DNA of 64,000 nucleotides from Trichobilharzia szidati. Taxonomy: Eukaryota; Platyhelminthes; Trematoda; Strigeidida; Schistosomatidae. The notes under the pieces are model-generated. The model was not told where the DNA came from. It saw nothing but the letters and a program-made list of their open reading frames with translations, and did not search any database. A program made the translations under genes and the position numbers. This document shows, one piece after another, positions 20,082 to 29,830 of the stretch (positions within the stretch are counted from its first letter, which is position 1; the number at the start of each line of letters is the position of its first letter). Location: the NCBI GenBank assembly GCA_944472155.2, contig OX235272.1, forward strand, positions 94,432,020-94,496,019, given 5' to 3'.

Positions 20082-20462
20082 TGTAAGAGTTACACTTAGA
20101 TTTACTTCGACCTAACAATAACCGCTCTTACAAAACTTCTTCACCGTTTATGGCCTTAATAGTACTCTGCCTAACGTGCAAGTACTAAAGAACGGAATCA
20201 AAGTTAAAAGACTCGAAATGGCAAGTGTAACTGGACCGGAATTGTATTTACACAAAGAGATATGGAATTTGATAAGAAATAAAAGGTACACACTTATCTG
20301 GAGGTGAGACGGTGGTCAGCTCGGAGAGTGCGCTAGGTGAAAGCACAGCGAGAGAGCGAAACCGAAACCGTACAGGAGGATCGGGAATACAAAGTGGAAG
20401 TGGGGTTAAAGGTCACGTTGCGTTCATTCAAACAAAAGTTCAAAGGTACAATGTACACTACA
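20082..20462 (-). repeat. Gypsy 5' LTR (381 bp)
   Basis: Direct repeat of 8159-8539, TG...CA ends, followed by the target duplication TGTG. Next to the primer-binding site, hence the 5' LTR on the element's strand. Confidence 0.95.
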
Positions 20463-20466
20463 TGTG

Positions 20467-20550
20467 AATCGGTTGGGGATCGAACTCCGGCTTACGTGAA
20501 GAGTGGTTGGCAAGTATTCTACCACTGGACCACCGATGCACTATTTCATA
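20467..20550 (-). mobile_element. tRNA-derived SINE, family D, right half
   Basis: Box B-like GATCGAACTCC near 20478 and CTACCACTGGACCACCGATG near 20520-20540 read as an antisense tRNA-like head. It continues the half-element at 8010-8158, interrupted by the Gypsy provirus. Confidence 0.55.
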
Positions 20551-20640
20551 AAATATACAGTAATGCAGTACTGTTTATCTACTGATGACGTTATCGAGCA
20601 CATTCTGTTGCTCATAGTCACGATATCATTATGAACATTG
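20551..20640 (+). repeat. dispersed repeat F, partial
   Basis: Shares CTACTGATGACG...CGAGCACA...TTGCTCATA with copies at 25105-25200, 37970-38150 and 52565-52712 (minus). Confidence 0.5.
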
Positions 20641-20854
20641 CTTTTTACACTGTCATTTACAAACCACAGATTCGCCATCATCGGTCAACATCTTATACAT
20701 ATAAAGCTGTGGTCTGTTAGAGTAAAATCTGAGAAGGATCTAACTGAAAACAATATTCAGAAATTAGGATATGTAAGGATTTTGGATTAATTTAGAACGA
20801 ACCAGCATCACAAGTTGACATAGTCAGAACTCAGGGGAAATTGAATTCTATCCC

Positions 20855-21008
20855 AAATGGCTGAATAGTCAATGAGCGTGGTTTCGTAACATCTAGGTAC
20901 CGGGTTCGATAATTGGTAGGATAGTGGGTGCTCACTGATGAGTAGTCCCAAATTATAGGACGAAGCAGCTGCCCTGATCTCTCTAAATGATGTTGGCTCG
21001 TAACGAAT
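20855..21008 (+). mobile_element. hammerhead SINE, family B, ancestral-type core
   Basis: tRNA-like head (AATGGCTGAATAGTCAATGAG), box B (CGGGTTCGATAATT near 20901), and a tail related to GATGTTGGCTCGTAACGA. Its hammerhead segment has an intact stem II (GTCC/GGAC). Confidence 0.65.
20930..20975 (+). ncRNA. hammerhead core, near-canonical
   Basis: CTGATGAG at 20935-20942, then GTCC...GGAC closing stem II at 20945-20961, then GAAG (GAAA expected) and the palindromic stem III GCAGCTGC. The extra TA after CTGATGAG and the GAAG change make self-cleavage unlikely in this copy. Confidence 0.5.
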
Positions 21009-21029
21009 ATCTAATAAAGACAGAGCAAT

Positions 21030-21228
21030 AAGTGGATTGGGTAGCAGTGGCTTAATGGTCTACGAGCTAGCTTGCATTGTAACCAGAAGGTCCTGGGTTC
21101 AAACCCCGGTGGGTGCATACTGATGAAGAGTCCCAAACTAGGCTGATGGAACAGCTATCCTATACTCCCAGGTTTTCAAATGGTTTTCCAACTAATGTCA
21201 GCTCATGATGAAACCCTCCAACCAGTCA
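21030..21228 (+). mobile_element. hammerhead SINE, family B
   Basis: Box B GGTTCAAACCCC near 21097, hammerhead region 21118-21155 (TGATGAAGAGTCCC...GATGGAACAGC; GAAA is mutated to GGAA), tail AATGTCAGCTCATGATGAAA. Confidence 0.75.
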
Positions 21229-21269
21229 AACAAAGTGCCTACAAATATCAGTACTTGAAAACTGATCTG

Positions 21270-21632
21270 ATGTTCACTAGCGACTGGCCGTATTCAGGCA
21301 GTGACCTGGAGTTCTGCTGGGAGGCTGTGACCAGTAGGGTACATCAGGTTGAAGATGAGTCAGTAACTGATTGAATAAGACATTGCGAATTGGTCGCGCT
21401 ATGTTGTGACCGGCAGAAGTTAGAATTCATGGACTGGCCATTGGATTGGGCGGGTCCCTGTGAGTTAATGGCCTACGAGCTCAAATTGCAGCCAGAAGGT
21501 CGTAGGTCCGAACCCAGGTGTGTGCGTACTGATGAAGAGTTCCTAACTAGGCTTACGAAACAGCTGTCCAGTACTCCCAGATGGTTTTCCAATGGTTCTC
21601 TAATTGATGTCAGCTCATGATGAAATCCTCCA
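21270..21632 (+). mobile_element. hammerhead SINE, family B, near full length
   Basis: Includes the long 5' part (CTAGCGACTGGCC...GACCAGTAGGGTACA) seen also at 36366 and 38545, a diverged box B near 21509 (GTCCGAACCC), hammerhead region 21527-21572 (CTGATGAAGAGTTCC...GACGAAAC wording shifted by insertions) and the family tail. About 360 bp. Confidence 0.78.
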
Positions 21633-21639
21633 AACAATC

Positions 21640-22265
21640 AAAGCAGTAAGAAGACGTAATTTGTCTGAATCGTGTAATGTAGTATTTGCGCAACACATTT
21701 CGGACAGTCTGATCACACACGGACTTGTCATCGGTATACATATGAAATTATTGAAGAGTTAAAGGTGAGAAAACAGACTTAGGTCAAGTTAAGAGGACAT
21801 ATTCAAGGTCAAAATAACAATGAAGACCACTAAACCAAATAACGGAGGTAATAGTACATCTTCTATGTTATCAAAACAAAGTTTACCAAGGAAGGTTTAG
21901 TGTGATGACAAATTGTTGCTTTGATCACATAAAGGTGGTTTAAACTTCTAATTGCCAGCTAGGGCTTCCACAAACTTTAGGATACGCACCAAACACGTTT
22001 TATAGATAGGTTTGAAAGATCTGTTAGCGTCAATTTTATGTCCTGTCTCTATGATATGTTTCTCAATAGAGGAGCTAGGTCTCCTGTTCTCACCATTAAG
22101 GGGTTTTGGGGATTCTATATGCTTCTGAAGCCATTTAGGAATGTGTTCTGAAGCCAGTCCTTACTTACAGATATCTATGAGTCCTCCCTATGTATGCGTA
22201 TTCACACGTACATTCAAATTGGTAAATACAGTGAGATGTGACATCATTTGGAAATAATATCATTC
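21640..22265 (-). pseudogene. Penelope-like element 3' fragment with GIY-YIG
   Basis: On the minus strand from about 22250: CIYQFECTCEYAYIGRTHRYL, a Penelope-type GIY-YIG domain. Then in other frames HIPKWLQKHIESP, SSSIEKHIIETGHKI, FKPIYKTC and LKFVEALA, matching the C-terminal part of the copy at 23419-24297. Stops and frameshifts are frequent. A sister copy lies at 36938-37575 and a more decayed one at 57160-57725. Confidence 0.75.
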
Positions 22266-22948
22266 TCCTAGATCGCCTTTTTTAATCTTAACAATAAGAA
22301 CATATAATAATTTAGACTGAATTAGAATTCAAAAGCATTTATCACTTGTATTGACCATATATTTACACTGAGAAGGCAAAAACAAGGAGATCTAAACTCC
22401 AGTCTAAATCACTTCAACTCTTGACCTAAAGAAAAAATATTTGAAGAGTTGATGATTAGCTGAAAAACTCGTTCTTCTTTTCTGCATATTTTTTATACCT
22501 TTTTTATTTTCTGAATTGTGTGATTTTGCATAAGCTCACTCAGATGAGAATTAGAACCTTTCGGCAAAATATCTCTATCGATCTCATTCATCAAATGAGT
22601 CATTCAGTTTTTTATTTAGCTGAAAAGAATCCGGAATGAAAAGGTTAGACGAAGTAATAGAATAACCTGATATGCATTCCTATTGGTTGATGAAATAAGC
22701 CTATATTAAATTAGTAAAGTGGAAGATATGAGGTGAATTAATCAATAACTAAGATAGTTAAATGGCTTATTGGTTTATAGGGTAATCAGTTTGATAAATG
22801 TCTAATAGTTGCTACAATTTTTTAAACGACCTCAAAATAAAACGATTATAAGGGTCACTACAACAAAAACAACGCCAGCTATAGGTATTCATAAGCTCAA
22901 GTCATACTTAGGTGTCTAGAAAAGACAGTAGCTAGTTGTATTAATGAC
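22266..22948. other. no gene seen
   Basis: AT-rich spacer; no supportable ORF or repeat match within the window. Confidence 0.4.
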
Positions 22949-22981
22949 AAACAGTTGAATTTGAAAATTCCCATTCAGTCA

Positions 22982-23272
22982 TAGAAAAGAAAAGGCGTTC
23001 AGCAAAAAGTTACTCTTTTCGGCGATATCATTCTCAAGCTGTACAAACCGCAAATTTATAGTAATTTTTCTTGGCAACAAAAGGAATATTTCCAAAGATG
23101 TGTTAATGCAATTGTTAATTTTTTTTGGCAACAAATTACGTAATTTAGAAGGCGTTAATCGGTTAGAAACTAAAATAAAGTTACAAAAGTAGGTTGGGTG
23201 ACGTAATCTAATTGATAGGGTTCAATGAAAAATGAATGGGAGTCAAGTTAATAGTCTGAGTAGAATTCACTT
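22982..23272 (+). repeat. 291-bp inverted repeat, left arm (pLTR)
   Basis: Reverse complement of 24310-24600, same length, with no mismatch found by eye. Lies downstream of the coding region on the element strand, so this is the true 3' terminal segment. Confidence 0.92.
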
Positions 23273-23418
23273 AAAAATAAACGAAAATGGAGTTAGTAAC
23301 AGTCGTCATGAGGGTAGAGATTTAATAGAGGGTGGGGGTAGAAAATAATGCTATTAAGAAACAGACAAACAAAGAAGAAAGAGGTAAGACAAAATTACGT
23401 ATTTGGTGTTGAGAGAGA

Positions 23419-24297
23419 TCAGGACCATTGTAGATTTAGTGACTGAACAAACTTCTTTTGTATGCAGAGTTCAGGATTCAATATGTGAATTGCCATTGCT
23501 TCTGCAGTTTGAAGAAGTTTAATTCGTACTCTTTTGGCAAGACTCCCACGTATTGTGTAGATAACTGAGAAGTTGTTTTGTGGGTTTGCTCGGTGTCCGG
23601 ATTCGATCAAGTGTTCTAGGATTGAGCTGTGGTGGGGAGATCTTCTTTCTCCTTTATAAAACCATGAAGGTAAATGTTCGCTGATTCGTTTGGATAGCAA
23701 ACGCTGGGTACGGCCAACATACCTAGCTCCACATGAGCAGGTGAATTGGTAGATGCACATTGATGAGGCCCCCAGTGGAAGCTTATCCTTCACATTCGTG
23801 CGAATCATTGGTTTCGTAGAGAAAGTTAGTCTGAATTCAGCTGCGAAGAAGGTTTTCTTCAGTGAACAGCACAGGAGGTTTCTCAGTATTTCTGCTGAAG
23901 AATCTCCGTTGAATTGTAGATTCAAATAGAGAAGTTTCTTGGGAGCAGTAAGCGTGGACGGTTTTTGTGTTTTGGGCTTCATGGCTTTTGTGATGAAACG
24001 TTCCGGGTAACCGTTTTCAAGGAGGATTCTTTTCAGGGTCTTCAGCTCCTCTTCTATGGTTTCCGGACTGCATATGTTGTGGATTCTGTGAGTCAGTGAG
24101 CGGACTAGATTTCGTTTGGTATATAGAGGCAACCAACTGTGAAAGCTGATGAGTTGTCCATTCCATGTCGGTTTTCTGTGAATGGATCTTTTGAGTGTCC
24201 CATCTTGTTCGCGTCTTGCTAGTTGCACTTCCAGAAAAGATATTGTTGCGTTGGACTCCTTCTCTAGTGTGAACTGGATGGCAATGCCTTCCAGCAA
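23419..24297 (-). CDS. Penelope-like RT thumb and GIY-YIG endonuclease (292 aa, 5'-truncated)
   Basis: Open frame covering the reverse-transcriptase thumb/linker (FLEVQLARREQDGTLKRSIH at about 21-40, LLYLNLQFNGDSS near 122-135) and a complete GIY-YIG nuclease: MCIYQFTCSCGARYVGRT from about 180, then KRISEH (Arg near 204) and SILEHLIESGH. It ends with AMAIHILNPELCIQKKFVQ. The palm with YVDD is absent because the 5' end was lost on insertion; the upstream sequence is the inverted pLTR. The start codon is therefore only the first Met in the frame. The intact nuclease could be made only if transcribed from outside. Confidence 0.88.
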   Translation of the reverse strand: MLEGIAIQFTLEKESNATISFLEVQLARREQDGTLKRSIHRKPTWNGQLISFHSWLPLYTKRNLVRSLTHRIHNICSPETIEEELKTLKRILLENGYPERFITKAMKPKTQKPSTLTAPKKLLYLNLQFNGDSSAEILRNLLCCSLKKTFFAAEFRLTFSTKPMIRTNVKDKLPLGASSMCIYQFTCSCGARYVGRTQRLLSKRISEHLPSWFYKGERRSPHHSSILEHLIESGHRANPQNNFSVIYTIRGSLAKRVRIKLLQTAEAMAIHILNPELCIQKKFVQSLNLQWS

Positions 24298-24309
24298 TCA
24301 TTCATTTTC

Positions 24310-24600
24310 AAGTGAATTCTACTCAGACTATTAACTTGACTCCCATTCATTTTTCATTGAACCCTATCAATTAGATTACGTCACCCAACCTACTTTTGTA
24401 ACTTTATTTTAGTTTCTAACCGATTAACGCCTTCTAAATTACGTAATTTGTTGCCAAAAAAAATTAACAATTGCATTAACACATCTTTGGAAATATTCCT
24501 TTTGTTGCCAAGAAAAATTACTATAAATTTGCGGTTTGTACAGCTTGAGAATGATATCGCCGAAAAGAGTAACTTTTTGCTGAACGCCTTTTCTTTTCTA
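24310..24600 (-). repeat. 291-bp inverted repeat, right arm (pLTR)
   Basis: Perfect-looking reverse complement of 22982-23272. It abuts the truncated coding region at 24297-24309 and ends at the 12-bp target duplication. Confidence 0.92.
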
Positions 24601-24612
24601 AAACAGTTGAAT

Positions 24613-25104
24613 CACAAATGGGGAAAAACGCGTGTTCTGGATTCCCTGACATTCTAGCCACTTTCAACTAAATAGTATCATGTTAAGATTAAGGCAACGC
24701 CGAAACGTTCGTGGTAGGAACCAACTTGTTAACAGAGAATGAACATTCAACATAATAATTCCAACCCAATAATCTGTCATATATGAATGAGACGGTACAC
24801 TTTCGCCCAGTAATTTTAACTCCAGTACCCATTGGTTTGCAGTGGTTCCCGAAATGAAAGTCTCATTTTCCTTTTAATGATATTAACTTCCTCCAAGCAC
24901 ACCTTGTCTGACAAACTGACATTGTTTTTATCAAAAATAATCTAATCAGTTTCTTGCAGATAGGGTTGAAAAGTAACGCATATAGTCATCATCTTATCCA
25001 ATTATTATGTTCTTCAGACCTCTCTAGATGTTTCAAACAAGGCTAATCTGCTTGATGTCCTAAATAATACTTAACCGATGCAATTCCACATTAATTTGAT
25101 TATT
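24613..25104. other. no gene seen
   Basis: AT-rich sequence with no supportable features. Confidence 0.4.
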
Positions 25105-25200
25105 AGATATATCCCACAGTAAAACAGTATTATTTACTAGGTGACAAAAGTTCGAGCACAATTTATTGTGCATAACCATTTCAATTACAACCACACAACT
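25105..25200 (+). repeat. dispersed repeat F, diverged copy
   Basis: ATTTACTAGGTGACAAAAG, CGAGCACAATTTATTGTGCATA and CACACAACTT match the order of motifs at 37970-38150 and 52565-52712. Confidence 0.5.
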
Positions 25201-25568
25201 TCGAAAGTTTAGTTTTATAGTTTTCTTTATTCCCCTCTATTCGCCATAGGAATAGTAGAATTTTCCAGATGTCCAGGTAGACTGGCGTTGGATCATTCCT
25301 ATTGCAAGTACTTTCAGTTGATTCGATGAATAAAGCCACAGTTATCAATCCCTCCCTCCACTCTGTTACATTAGATTTTAAGACTGCCATCATATCCCAT
25401 CCCATCTTATCTGTGGTTGTGAATAATTGCATGTAATGCTATCACTGAGCTATTCTCCCGATTATTATCTTATTAGGATCAACTAATCTAGATCTTGTTA
25501 GGTTTTTATTCTCCGTTAGTCTGACTGACTGCGTCCTACTGTTTTCACCTATGTTCCTGACATGAAAA
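25201..25568. other. no gene seen
   Basis: A minus-strand open frame of about 80 codons (25181-25432) has no recognisable motif and overlaps repeat F, so I do not call it a gene. Confidence 0.35.
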
Positions 25569-26327
25569 TCATTGCAGGTAGGGTATTAGATAAACTAGAT
25601 TGTTTTGTTTAACTAGCTCCACAGGACCCTTTAACCGACAAAGTTTATTTTTAATTGAGTTTGTGGGTTTGAATGTCACTTTTATTCCTTCATGGTTAGG
25701 AATTCTACGTAAGGTTCTCGAGGTTCCTTCCTTGTATAGAAGTACTTGTGGTGATTTTAATCCCTCATTGTTAGTTTTGTCATCTTTCTGTTCATGTTTG
25801 ACATGCATGTTGTCATTATTGATATAATTGCCATTATTATTAATTTTATTTATGCATTTTCTTTCATACTTCCTGATTAATTTATCTAGGTAATTATAAG
25901 GTTTTAAAGCTTCTCTTATATGCCTCATTTCCTGTTTTAGATTTTCCTTGGTACTACTTAGTTTTTGTGACCAATTACTTAAACATTTCACCAGTCCTAT
26001 TTTTACTGACAAAGGATGGGATGAACCAAAATCCAAATATCGGTTTGAATGTGTGGGTTTTCTGTAAACACCAGGGTTTAACTTTCCATCCTGTTTCCTT
26101 TTTGTGCAGCAGTTTAACACTGCCTGACTTTCAAATTTATAAGTGAATTGAATTACCTCTACTTTTGAGTTGATATGTTCGAAAAATATATCTATGTCCT
26201 GAGTTTTAAGTACAGTCAATGTGTCATCCACATACCTCCAACAAACTTTTGGAGTGAAGCTGAACGTTTCAATCATATCAATTGCAACTACAGAGCTTCG
26301 AAACTTTCGTTCTATAGGTTTTTTCAA
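25569..26327 (-). pseudogene. Penelope-like element, RT with intact YVDD
   Basis: Open frame of 252 codons with CWRYVDDTLTVL (YVDD near residues 32-35), then VYRKPTHSNRYLDFGSSHP, LVKCLSNWSQ and an Asn-rich linker. KVTFKPTNSIKNKL follows, and the frame is lost at NNLVYLIPYLQ, the first strand of a GIY-YIG domain. Both palm N-terminus and nuclease are missing. The PTHSNRYLDF wording marks a lineage different from the RKPTWNGQL copies. Confidence 0.82.
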
Positions 26328-26550
26328 GTATTGGTTTTGTAGGGATTGTGTTTGATTGTTTGGAGGATTTCATCATGAGCTGACATCAGTTAGAGAACCA
26401 TTGGAAAACCAGCTAGGAGTACTGGACAGCTGTTTTGTCAGCCTAGTTTGGAACTCTTCATCAACACGCACTCATCGCCAGGGTTTGAACCCAGGATCTT
26501 CTGGTTACAAGGCTAGCGAGCTCGTAGACCATTAAGCCACTTCCTATTAG
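26328..26550 (-). mobile_element. hammerhead SINE, family B, 3' part
   Basis: Minus-strand copy: tail TCATGAGCTGACATCAGTTAG, hammerhead region near 26425-26470, box B (GGGTTTGAACCCAGG) near 26480-26494 and the AGCGAGCTCGTAGACCATTA head. It abuts the Penelope fragment. Confidence 0.75.
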
Positions 26551-27714
26551 CTGTCCAGCAATGGATACTGTTTCACTGTGTGATACCCCGAATCTTCGAC
26601 ACTTTGTATTTCACTCATTCGATTATGTCAGTCAGTCCGAACTAATAAGACAGACAAGTGAAACAGGATTATTTATCTTCTAAATATTAAGACATTAAAA
26701 TGACTTATCCTAACAACTGTCAGTTGTTTTTCAACTGTACGGCAAAATAGTGCAAAAATGAAGTCACCTTGACATTCTGATATCAGACTTTTGATGTCAA
26801 AATTATTATTATTATTATTATTATTATTAGTGTTTATTATCATTATGTTATCCATCTGTAATCCAAAATAACAGTGATATCAAAAACAGATAACTAAGTG
26901 CCTTCAATATGCTTTTATCCTCACAATACATACTGAAACTAATCGATATGCCCTACAACCAGAGCTTGCAAATTGGTCAGAATTATGTATCCTAGTCAGA
27001 AGCGTAACAATTAGTTAAAATTACTGAAAAGTTGCCGTAAAATTATACATTCTCTGGTATTCGACAGATGAAGGGATATCCATTGGGTCCCAGCTTAGCA
27101 GATTTCGCGTTCTGAGTCAGAAAATTCTCAGTTTATTTATTTCCGGTATGTATGAATGACGCATTTCTGTTCTTTGTGAAAATGTTTTGAACAGGAACGG
27201 GCAAAGTTGAACTATCATAGCCAAAACCATAGTGACCTTGAACAACGAATCAGAATTCAGATGCAAAAAAGTCGTATAATTGTTGAACAATAACACTAGA
27301 AAATATTGCACACTTGATATTATACACTATGTAGTTGTAGCTTATGTGCTGTAAGAATGTCTCCCAGTCAATAGATAGATTATCTATGGAGAAATCGTAC
27401 CAAGAGCGATATATCCATTCATCCAGGTGACTGCAGCTCATGGTACTTTGAGATCAATTGGTATTTCTGAAACTATTCTCCAACTTACTTCTAATTCTTA
27501 CCATGATCCTAATTCTTAATGCTCACTTTAACCCTAGACCCCAAAACTTAACTTTAAATACCATAAGCCTACCTAACAGTATAGATTCAGAGAATAAGTA
27601 CCTAGTAAAAAAGTAGAATACTGTATCTATCCTTTCCAAGTCGAAAAAGGCAGGCATGATTTGATTTGGAATGACATTTCAGACCATTCCCTGTGTCTGA
27701 CTGGTTCTAGAAGG
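26551..27714. other. no gene seen; ATT microsatellite
   Basis: Contains an (ATT)n run at about 26801-26829. Otherwise AT-rich with short random frames. Confidence 0.4.
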
Positions 27715-27925
27715 TCAACCTTTGAAATATCTTGACATTGTCTATGATAATTTAACTTCACCCGGGGACGCAATTGTATCTCAATTGAATGAAGTTCATT
27801 CAACTATCAGATTCACGTGAGTAGATGAATCCCATAGTAAAATTGCCATTTTAGACGTCCTAGTGACAAGAAGACCAGACTGCAGGATAGAAAGAAATTT
27901 CAATATAGCAAATATCCCCATTTAG
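27715..27925 (+). pseudogene. Penelope-like RT fragment
   Basis: In one frame SQLNEVHSTIRFT, then (after a stop) HSKIAILDVLVTRRPDCRIERN. This is the conserved region after motif C in Penelope-like reverse transcriptases, compare FLEVQLARR in the copy at 23419. A small, decayed piece. Confidence 0.6.
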
Positions 27926-28214
27926 ACATTTGGAAAACAGAAAGATTGAGCGAAGAAATATTTACTTTTCAATTAGATCCTCTTCTCTGGCTCTACTCTA
28001 ATGTATATAGCATTTTTACAATACACAACAATTTACCAAACAAGTGGTGATATGTTTGTTAACAATAATTAACCAGTGTCAAAATGTCAATGGGTAGATA
28101 GTTAACGCAGAAAATCAATACACATTTAAAAGGTAGAAATGGATAGAATAAATCAATTTTACAAGAATAACACGTAATTAAAGATGAGGTGGTCAAAATA
28201 AAAATAACATAATT

Positions 28215-28480
28215 TGGACAATTATAATTTAATAGGTTTAGGGGGAGGGGGAGGGGGCGACGTAGTCCTGTCTTGTAACGATGGCCATGGCAAGGAAAGT
28301 GGCTGTACAAATTTCTTCTGTACACATAGGCTTGGTTTCTTCTGGTGGATTCCGATTGCTCCAGCTGTCTGTAAAAGACGAACTCGTAGAGCAAAGTTAA
28401 GATTAGTCGGAATTCGATAAATGATTTTAAATGCAGTATTCACATCAACCTTATGCTCCGTATCAACAAGGTGTGCTAAA
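28215..28480 (-). pseudogene. Penelope-like element C-terminal fragment
   Basis: On the minus strand HLVDTEHKVDV, then FKIIYRIPTNLNFALRVRLLQTAGAIGIH and LCVQKKFVQPLSLPWP. This is the C-terminal signature shared with 1412-1627 and 23419-24297. It ends in a C/G-rich run (28236-28258). Confidence 0.8.
28236..28258 (+). repeat. G-rich tract
   Basis: Three runs of five G separated by single A, followed by GCG. It is at the 3' end of the Penelope fragment and could form a G-quadruplex-like structure only with an added G run nearby. Confidence 0.6.
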
Positions 28481-28559
28481 AGAAATTTGCATAAAAAAAG
28501 TACTTGGATAGGTCAATGTAGACATTTTCACAGCTTTGTTTCTCTCCGGTATTAAAGAA

Positions 28560-29010
28560 ATTTGGTAAAGAGCCTCAGCTATGGGATCAGAGCTATTTAT
28601 TTACAAGATGTGATTGAAAACGTACTCAAGGTTGAATACGGCACGTTGACTGAAAACACCTACCCTGAAGAGTTCATCACTAAACGCATAGCCAAGAGAA
28701 TAGAGAAGAATTCTCTTGTATCTATTAACAAGAAGCTTCTATATGTATACGACTACAATTCAGAGATGATATACCAAGTGAAATAATAATCAACGAAAGT
28801 TTAACGCAGGTAAGCTGCAGCTTATATTTTCCACGAAACCAGTTGTCATTAAAACCACCAACAGTTCCATATTAGATCACCTCGTGCAAACAGGCTACAA
28901 AGCTACAAAAGTATCCGGCATTGAAGAGTCTTCCTCTATCATCTATAGGGTATCGAATAAATTACCAAATGCCTCTACATACCAAACACTCCAATCAATA
29001 TTATTGATTT
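28560..29010 (+). pseudogene. Penelope-like element fragment lacking the nuclease core
   Basis: VKSLSYGIRAI, TLTENTYPEEFIT and KKLLYVYDYNSE match the linker of the copy at 23419. LQLIFSTKPVVIKT then jumps directly to SSILDHLVQTG and IIYRVSNKLP. About 50 residues holding the GIY-YIG core are absent, as in the copy at 705-1630. Several stops are present. Confidence 0.75.
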
Positions 29011-29074
29011 AACGTACTTTAAAACAGCATTAGTTTTGTTAATAACAATATTTCTTTAATAGTTATGGTCATAT

Positions 29075-29335
29075 TGTAACGACAGAAGACAAGGGTCAGG
29101 CAACAGATCGTTTATTGAGAAAATCCAGAGGTATTCTTAGATTTTTATGTACATTATTATTAGCTTTATTGTTAGCGAAGAAGCAACCTCTTCCGATTGG
29201 TTGTTTTCTTACCGAATGTCATTCTGTTATCTCTCCATGGTTGTTTCTCAGAAAATCAAGCCATATATCTGTGAATCGTATTTGCACACATTAAGTCTGC
29301 TGCGATTGGCTTGCTCTCAGCCAGCTCTCACCACA
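29075..29335 (-). repeat. solo LTR, internally deleted, TSD ATAT
   Basis: Starts TGTAACGACAGAAGAC and ends TCTCACCACA on the plus strand (element on minus). It is 261 bp instead of about 340, the loss being internal. The 4-bp direct repeat ATAT flanks it at 29071-29074 and 29336-29339. Confidence 0.85.
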
Positions 29336-29559
29336 ATATAACTGCAGAATGTGAGGAAGAGTTTATCGACGAGTATATTGTTTACTCATTAATCAGTCTA
29401 TTAAATTATTAGACAAGCGTTGAATAAAAGTTAAGATGTACTTGCCCAAGCAAGGGATGGATTAGATGAACATGAAAGAGCCAGTTAAAGTCCTATTATT
29501 ATTCTATTGGGTTCTGAGTTGAACATTTCACCATGTTTTCTGCTGTCTTTTTCTTTCTA

Positions 29560-29830
29560 GCTTCATGACTGCCTATAAGCTTTCATTCCACTCTTACAAG
29601 ATCTCTTGCATGTCACCGTAGGATCATAGCAAACGCGTCTTTCCCTATTCGATTTTCACTCGACAGTCTGAGGCGTGATTTCACTCATAGGTCTTCTCAG
29701 CGTGTATCCGATCCATCTCTATTTTCACAGGAATATTTCTGGGCGGTAGATTGTTAGTTGTTTCGTTGTCAGAGTCCTCTGCTGCTAATCCTTTCTGACC
29801 ATTTGATTTTCAGTATGGAATGATTGCAGA
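29560..29830 (-). pseudogene. possible RTE-like LINE 3' fragment
   Basis: Minus-strand pieces such as SILKIKWSERIS resemble the C-terminal region found at 30890-30990 (SIRKIKWPAGRPQRIS). Heavily decayed; weak call. Confidence 0.35.

Larger units (their letters stand above)
8159..20462 (-). mobile_element. Ty3/Gypsy provirus, CsRn1-like, split by a BEL element
   Basis: A complete minus-strand LTR retrotransposon. It has 381-bp LTRs at both ends (TG...CA), which differ at four transitions by eye, and a 4-bp target duplication TGTG at 8155-8158 and 20463-20466. A primer-binding site lies next to the 5' LTR and a polypurine tract next to the 3' LTR. Gag and pol lie between. Removing the nested BEL element (8571-14674) and one copy of its duplication leaves about 6.2 kb. 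The Gag CHCC-type zinc motif points to the CsRn1 group of trematode Gypsy elements. Integrase has a frameshift and a stop, so this copy is dead. Confidence 0.92.
22961..24600 (-). mobile_element. Penelope-like element with inverted terminal repeats
   Basis: A minus-strand copy, 5'-truncated in the reverse transcriptase, flanked by the 12-bp direct repeat AAACAGTTGAAT at 22949-22960 and 24601-24612 (target duplication). Its 3' segment (22982-23272) is repeated in inverted orientation at 24310-24600, joined directly to the truncated coding end. Penelope-like elements often carry such repeats (pLTRs) in direct or inverted order. The repeats look identical by eye, so the insertion is young. Confidence 0.88.

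Noticed and set aside
22500..23000. CRISPR-like or tandem repeat array
   Set aside because: No regularly spaced direct repeats; the organism is eukaryotic by all other signs.
28236..28258. Strong G-quadruplex
   Set aside because: Only three long G runs; a fourth is not close enough to be convincing.
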